From NCBI GenBank assembly GCA_031384695.1, contig JANNAV010000370.1, positions 1-9,338 of the forward strand: 9,338 nucleotides of DNA, given 5' to 3'. The notes beneath the pieces were generated by a model. It ran no database searches, was not told the DNA's origin, and was given only the letters and a program-made list of their open reading frames with translations. This DNA is from JANNAV01 sp031384695. Lineage in GTDB: Bacteria; Pseudomonadota; Alphaproteobacteria; Rhodobacterales; Rhodobacteraceae. Of the stretch, positions 5,268 through 9,338 are shown piece by piece (positions within the stretch are counted from its first letter, which is position 1; the number at the start of each line of letters is the position of its first letter). A program made the translations under genes and the position numbers.

Positions 5268-8200
5268 TCTGCTTCTCCCCGTCCTTGTCATAAAACACCG
5301 GGCTCACGATCCGCGCCGGCACCACACCGCCCGCGATGGTGTTGAACTCCACCACCTCGCCCAGCCGCGCAGGCCCGCGCACCACCAGCCCCATCGCAAT
5401 CCCGCGTTTCAGCGTCGGCGAATAATAGGTCGAGGTCACCCGGCCTTGAGTGTTCCGCTGGCCGTTGGCATTCATCCCCGCTGCCAGAATATAGGCTCCA
5501 TCCGGCACAACCGAACCGTCCAGCGTCTCGAACCCCATCAGCTTCGGCCGTTCAGCCGAGGCCAGAAAACTGCGCTCCTGCCCGCGTTTCCCAAGAAAAT
5601 CGGCCTTTTTCTTCGATATCGCCCAGTCCAACCCCAGATCCTGCGGAATAACCGTGCCGTCGGTTTCATCACCGATCATGATGAAGCCCTTCTCGGCCCG
5701 CATCACATGCAAGCCCTCGGTGCCGTAAGGCATCGCCCCAAACTCGGCCCCCGCATCATGGCAAAGCGCCCAGAATGCCGCCCCCAAACTGGCCGGAACC
5801 GCGATTTCATACGACAACTCGCCCGAAAAGCTGATCCGGTACACCCGCACCGGAAACCCCGCCAACTGGCCATCCGCCCAAGCCATGAACGGCAATGCCT
5901 CGCGCGACACATCCATGCCGCCCAGTTTTTCCAGCAATTTCCGCGCATTCGGCCCAACCACCGCCACTTGCGCATATTGCTCGGTCACATTGGCGGTGTA
6001 AACCTGCCAATCCCACCACTCGCATTGCAGCCAGTCTTCCATATGGCCATGAATGCGGTCCGCGCCGCCCGAGGTGGTGTGGCAAAGCCAGGTTTCGGCG
6101 TCGATCCGCGCCACCACACCGTCATCGCTGAGGAAACCGTTCTCGTTGCACATCAACCCATAGCGGCATTTGCCCACCGGCAGGCTGCTCATCACGCCGG
6201 TGTAAAGCATGTCCAGAAACTTGCCCGCATCCGGCCCCTTGACGATGATCTTGCCAAGGGTCGAGGCATCCAGCAACCCCAGCGCATTCCGCGTGTTGTT
6301 CACCTCGCGCTCCACCGCCTGCCCGTGGGTTTCCCCGGCGCGCGGGAAACAATAGGGCCTGCGCCACAGGCCAACCGGCTCCATATAGGCGCCATTGGCT
6401 TCATGCCAGCCGTGCATCGGCGTGCGCCGCAGCGGCTGAAAGATATCGCCGCGCGACTCGCCCGCCAAAGCCCCGAACGTAACCGGCGTATAGGGCGGCC
6501 GGAACGTGGTGGTGCCAACCTGTGGAATGTTTTCATTCAAAGCCTGCGCCAACACCGCAAGACCGTTGATGTTGCTTAGTTTTCCTTGATCCGTTGCCAT
6601 CCCCAAAGTGGTATAGCGCTTGGTATGCTCCACCGACGTGAACCCCTCACGCGCCGCCAGTTGCACGTCCGAAACCTTTACATCATTCTGAAAATCCAGC
6701 CACATCTTGGCCCGCGCCTGCGCCGTAGCCCCCTGCGGCATAATCCAGACCGGTTCCATCGCCGCATCAGCATGCGCCGCCGCCTGCGCCGCTTTGGCCT
6801 TGGGCTTGAAGCCAAGTTCAACCGCCGCCCGCGCAGCCCCCGCCGCAGCATCGGCCAGCACCTCCGCCGCCGTCATCGCCCCGTTGGCCGCCCCCACCGC
6901 CACCACCATCGCCGATCCGTCATGGGTGATCGGCGCACGCGCCGCGTCGGGCCGGAAATGCGCTTGCGCCGTATCCCAGATCAGCTTGCCGCCACAATGG
7001 CTCCACAAATGCACCACCGGCGACCAGCCGCCCGACATGGCCACCGCGTCACACGGAATTTCCTCCAGAACGGCACCCTCGCCGGCCTGCACACACAGCG
7101 AAACCGCGGTCACCCGCTTGCCGCCCTTCACCTTCGCAATCGCCCGCCCCGTGGCCACCCGGATGCCCATGGCGCGGGCGCGGTTGGGCAAATCGCCCGT
7201 CACTCCGGCGCGCGCATCCACGATGCAAGGCACCTCCAGCCCCGCCTCTTTCAAGGCAATCGCAGTGCGGTACGCGTCGTCATTATTGGTTACCAAAACC
7301 GTGCGGTCCCCGGCAGAAACCGCGAAATTCACCACGTAATCGCGCAACGAGGCCGCCAGCATGACACCCGGTATATCATTGCCTGCAAACGACAAAGGCC
7401 GCTCGATCGCACCCGTCGCCGTCACGATCCTGCCCGCACGAATGCGCCAAAGCCGGTGCTTGGGGCGGCCGTCGCCGGGGGTGTGATCGGCCACTTTCTC
7501 GTCCGCCAGTACATAGCCGTGATCATAAACCCCTGATCCTGCGGTGCGCACCCGCAGCGTCACATTGTCCATCGCCGCCAGTTCCGCCCGCGCCTGCTCG
7601 ACCCAGCCCGCCGCCGCCATTCCGTCGATCACCTCGCCGTCCACCGGCGCGCGGCCACCCCAATGCGCGGTCTGCTCCAGCACGATCACCCGCGCCCCCG
7701 CACGCGCGGCAATCAGCGCCGCCTGCAACCCCGCAATACCGCCGCCCACCACCAGCACGTCACAAAACGCATAGGCCTGCTCATAGCGGTCGGCATCGCG
7801 GTCTTTCGGCGCGCGCCCAAGCCCCGCCGATTGCCGGATCACCGGCTCGAACACATGTTTCCAAAACGCGCGCGGGAACATGAAGGTCTTGTAGTAAAAC
7901 CCCGCCGGCAGAAACCGCGCCACATAATTGTTGATCACGCCGACATCATATTCAAGGCTGGGCCAGTGGTTCTGGCTGGCTGCCTGCAAGCCCTCAAACA
8001 ACTCGGTGGTCGTGGCGCGCTGATTGGGCTCCAGCCGCGCCCCCTCGCCCAGATTGACCAGCGCGTTCGGCTCTTCCGGCCCCGCCGCCACAATGCCGCG
8101 CGGGCGGTGATACTTGAAACTGCGCCCCACCAGCATCTGATCATTGGCGAGCAGCGCCGAGGCGAGTGTATCGCCGACAAAGCCCTGCAACCGCTTGCCA

Positions 8201-8268
8201 TTAAAGGTGAATTCCTGCGCAGTGGTGCGGTCGATCAAACGGCCGCCACGGGGAAGACGGGTGCTCAT
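5260..8268 (-). CDS. soxA: Sarcosine oxidase subunit alpha
   Basis: At 1002 residues this has the normal length of the alpha subunit of heterotetrameric sarcosine oxidase. Residues about 10-100 are the N-terminal ferredoxin-like domain (GFVGDTLASALLAN, then FKYHRPRGIVAAGPEEPNALV), which lacks an Fe-S cluster in this enzyme. The NAD-binding Rossmann domain begins at VLVVGGGIAGLQAA (171-184), with GATGAIERPL-like sequence near 285-292. A linker domain covers about 505-590. Residues about 600-995 form the GcvT-like folate-binding half (GPDAGKFLDMLYT; later GDETDGTVIPQDLGLDW, 866-882), where methylene transfer to tetrahydrofolate occurs. The complex turns sarcosine, O2 and THF into glycine, H2O2 and 5,10-methylene-THF in the cytoplasm. 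ATG 8268 directly follows the soxD stop (TAG-ATG), with GGAAGG 8 nt upstream lying inside soxD. Confidence 0.97.
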   Translation of the reverse strand: MSTRLPRGGRLIDRTTAQEFTFNGKRLQGFVGDTLASALLANDQMLVGRSFKYHRPRGIVAAGPEEPNALVNLGEGARLEPNQRATTTELFEGLQAASQNHWPSLEYDVGVINNYVARFLPAGFYYKTFMFPRAFWKHVFEPVIRQSAGLGRAPKDRDADRYEQAYAFCDVLVVGGGIAGLQAALIAARAGARVIVLEQTAHWGGRAPVDGEVIDGMAAAGWVEQARAELAAMDNVTLRVRTAGSGVYDHGYVLADEKVADHTPGDGRPKHRLWRIRAGRIVTATGAIERPLSFAGNDIPGVMLAASLRDYVVNFAVSAGDRTVLVTNNDDAYRTAIALKEAGLEVPCIVDARAGVTGDLPNRARAMGIRVATGRAIAKVKGGKRVTAVSLCVQAGEGAVLEEIPCDAVAMSGGWSPVVHLWSHCGGKLIWDTAQAHFRPDAARAPITHDGSAMVVAVGAANGAMTAAEVLADAAAGAARAAVELGFKPKAKAAQAAAHADAAMEPVWIMPQGATAQARAKMWLDFQNDVKVSDVQLAAREGFTSVEHTKRYTTLGMATDQGKLSNINGLAVLAQALNENIPQVGTTTFRPPYTPVTFGALAGESRGDIFQPLRRTPMHGWHEANGAYMEPVGLWRRPYCFPRAGETHGQAVEREVNNTRNALGLLDASTLGKIIVKGPDAGKFLDMLYTGVMSSLPVGKCRYGLMCNENGFLSDDGVVARIDAETWLCHTTSGGADRIHGHMEDWLQCEWWDWQVYTANVTEQYAQVAVVGPNARKLLEKLGGMDVSREALPFMAWADGQLAGFPVRVYRISFSGELSYEIAVPASLGAAFWALCHDAGAEFGAMPYGTEGLHVMRAEKGFIMIGDETDGTVIPQDLGLDWAISKKKADFLGKRGQERSFLASAERPKLMGFETLDGSVVPDGAYILAAGMNANGQRNTQGRVTSTYYSPTLKRGIAMGLVVRGPARLGEVVEFNTIAGGVVPARIVSPVFYDKDGEKQNV

Positions 8269-8589
8269 CTAAAAACCCTTCCAGTCAGGCCGCCTGGCCT
8301 TTATCTTTGCCACAAGTTCCGCAGGCGGCCCCGAGCTTTGCGCCGGATAAGTGCCAAACACTTCAAGCGTGGCGGTGCAGCGCGCCGCCAGAAACCACTT
8401 GCCGCAGCCATAAGCATGCCGCCACCGCTCAAAATGCACCCCCTTGGGGTTTTTGCGGGCAAACATATAGGCCTCGAAATCCTCGTCCGAGGCCCCGGGA
8501 CCATAACGCTTCAAATGCGCCTCATAGCCGGGCGCAAGTTCGGTTTCATCAGCTTTGACACCGCAGTAGGGGCACTCAAGGATTAGCAT
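8269..8589 (-). CDS. soxD: Sarcosine oxidase subunit delta
   Basis: The 106-residue protein is the small delta subunit. Its zinc-binding set is complete: Cys6 and Cys9 in CPYCG, then His58 and Cys62 in RWRHAYGCGKWF. This matches the Cys-Cys-His-Cys zinc site known from solved heterotetrameric sarcosine oxidases, with near-identical spacing. The zinc site is structural, and the subunit packs against the others in the cytoplasmic complex. ATG 8589 has AGGGAGG 7 nt upstream, and it starts one base after the stop of the small membrane-protein gene. Its own stop TAG abuts the soxA ATG. In the usual operon order soxB is directly followed by soxD; here another gene lies between them. Confidence 0.96.
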   Translation of the reverse strand: MLILECPYCGVKADETELAPGYEAHLKRYGPGASDEDFEAYMFARKNPKGVHFERWRHAYGCGKWFLAARCTATLEVFGTYPAQSSGPPAELVAKIKARRPDWKGF

Positions 8590-8590
8590 T

Positions 8591-8815
8591 TCATTTCCTC
8601 CCTTTTAGACGGCGGTAGTCACCAATTAGCCATCCCAACACGCCGAAAAACAGTGCGCCAATGAGTGAAAGAATAAGCCCGCCTGCTGCGACGGGAATCC
8701 AGAGAACTGAGCCAGCGACTCCAATTGACGAAGTAATAACCCAGCCAAAAGCGACTCCAATTGCCACGTACGCTTTGCGCCTATCCGCCAAGAATCCTCT
8801 GAGTTTGGCCAACAT
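8591..8815 (-). CDS. Small two-helix membrane protein inserted between soxB and soxD
   Basis: I do not recognise a family. The 74-residue protein has a basic start (K4, R6, R12, R13, K14), a hydrophobic segment at about 15-38, a Pro at 41, a second hydrophobic segment at about 42-65 and a basic tail (YRRLKGRK). By the positive-inside rule both ends should face the cytoplasm, making a helical hairpin. Glycines are frequent in both helices, and no catalytic or metal motif is seen. ATG 8815 shares one base with the soxB stop (TGATG); a TTG at 8818 is a possible alternative. The stop lies one base before the soxD ATG. These couplings argue for a real, translated gene. GC content is about 52% by hand count, against 60-75% in nearby soxB, suggesting separate origin or relaxed selection. 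No known sarcosine oxidase subunit is a membrane protein. Confidence 0.75.
   Translation of the reverse strand: MLAKLRGFLADRRKAYVAIGVAFGWVITSSIGVAGSVLWIPVAAGGLILSLIGALFFGVLGWLIGDYRRLKGRK
8597..8603 (-). promoter_or_regulatory. soxD ribosome-binding site inside the small membrane-protein gene
   Basis: AGGGAGG on the minus strand lies 7 nt before the soxD ATG at 8589. It is made of the last sense codons of the upstream small gene (AAA GGG AGG AAA TGA). Ribosomes finishing that gene would stop within the soxD initiation region, so translation is likely coupled. Confidence 0.85.
8714..8763 (-). repeat. 14-bp direct repeat within the small membrane-protein gene
   Basis: The sequence agcgactccaattg occurs at 8714-8727 and 8750-8763, 36 bp apart, which is exactly 12 codons. 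On the coding strand both copies encode IGVA (AIGVAFG and SIGVAGS) in the first hydrophobic segment. It may be an internal duplication of part of the helix, or a chance result of similar codons. Confidence 0.7.
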
Positions 8816-9338
8816 CAATGCGCCACCCCCGCCGCCACTGACTCATCAATGAACTGCCCCTCTTTGAACCGCCACATGTTGAACGCCTCGGCCAGTGGCC
8901 CCGGCTCGCCCTTGGCCATCAGCTCCGCCATCGCCCAGCCTGATCCGGGGATGGCCTTGAAGCCGCCCGTTCCCCAGCCGCAGTTGATGAAACAATTGCC
9001 CAGCGGGGTTTTGGAGATCAGCGGCGAGCGGTCGCCCGTCATATCCACAATGCCGCCCCACTGCCGCAGCATCTTCAACCGCGAGATCATCGGGAACGTC
9101 TCGATCAGCGCCCGCAGGGTTTCCTCGATATGATGGAAAGACCCGCGCTGGGTGTAGTTGTTGAACCCGTCGGTGCCGCCGCCGATCACCATCTCGCCCT
9201 TGTCGGACTGGCTCATATAGCCGTGTACGGTGTTGGCCATCACCACCACATCCATGCAAGGCTTGATCGGCTCCGATACCAGCGCCTGCAACGCCACCGC
9301 CTCGATCGGCAAACGGAACCCGGCCATCTCGGCCAACT
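8815..9338 (-). CDS. soxB: Sarcosine oxidase subunit beta (5' end missing)
   Basis: The last 173 codons of the beta subunit are present; the start, FAD-binding Rossmann region and covalent FMN site lie beyond the right edge. The family has about 410 residues, so roughly 40% is seen. Recognisable sequence includes MAGFRLPIE near the edge, LQALVSEPIKPCMDVVVM, GGIVDMTGDRSPLI, and CGWGTGGFKAIPGSGWAMAEL. The last is the C-terminal FAD-contacting Gly-rich stretch typical of the DAO-fold oxidases. This subunit binds FAD and covalent FMN and oxidises sarcosine, passing the methylene group to the folate site in SoxA. Its TGA stop overlaps the ATG of the small membrane-protein gene by one base. Confidence 0.96.
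   Translation of the reverse strand, partial: LAEMAGFRLPIEAVALQALVSEPIKPCMDVVVMANTVHGYMSQSDKGEMVIGGGTDGFNNYTQRGSFHHIEETLRALIETFPMISRLKMLRQWGGIVDMTGDRSPLISKTPLGNCFINCGWGTGGFKAIPGSGWAMAELMAKGEPGPLAEAFNMWRFKEGQFIDESVAAGVAH

Noticed and set aside
5446..8586. Long plus-strand frames opposite soxA and soxD
   Set aside because: Arg/His/Pro-rich composition and lack of recognisable motifs mark them as antisense shadows of soxA and soxD.

Overview
The window looks like the chromosome of a GC-rich alphaproteobacterium, most likely of the family Rhodobacteraceae. The grounds are the strong G/C third-position bias, the heterotetrameric sarcosine oxidase locus, a LysM-type envelope protein with Ala/Val/Pro/Glu-rich linkers beside a LOG-family gene, and GANTC sites in intergenic DNA. 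The assignment is inference; there is no rRNA or other marker gene here. I saw no tRNA, rRNA, CRISPR array or insertion sequence.

Left part (1-2295): a divergent pair. A membrane-anchored, repeat-rich protein, probably the N-terminal 449 residues of a LysM-domain protein, runs off the left edge on the minus strand. A 185-residue LOG-family phosphoribohydrolase runs right on the plus strand. Downstream of LOG lies gene-free DNA holding a perfect 37-bp palindrome, then a Rho-independent terminator that serves sodB from the other side.

Middle (2296-4641), all on the minus strand: an iron-type superoxide dismutase (sodB), a small exported protein of unknown function whose likely start is TTG, and a PLP-dependent Cys/Met-metabolism enzyme.

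Right part (4719-9338), all on the minus strand: the sarcosine oxidase operon in the order soxB (partial, running off the right edge), a small membrane-protein gene, soxD, soxA and soxG. The joints are very tight: a TGATG overlap, a 1-base gap, a direct TAG-ATG abutment and an 8-bp overlap. This points to one message with coupled translation. The four Sox subunits oxidatively demethylate sarcosine to glycine, giving H2O2 and, with tetrahydrofolate, 5,10-methylene-THF. The PLP enzyme follows soxG after 77 bp with no visible terminator and may be co-transcribed.

The main oddity is the 74-residue, two-helix membrane protein inserted between soxB and soxD. Its GC content is about 52%, against roughly 65-68% around it, and its last codons form the soxD ribosome-binding site. 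Other structure worth checking is the 37-bp palindrome centred on a GANTC site, four 14-bp tandem repeats in the soxG/PLP-enzyme gap, and near-identical 15-bp coding repeats at the left edge.
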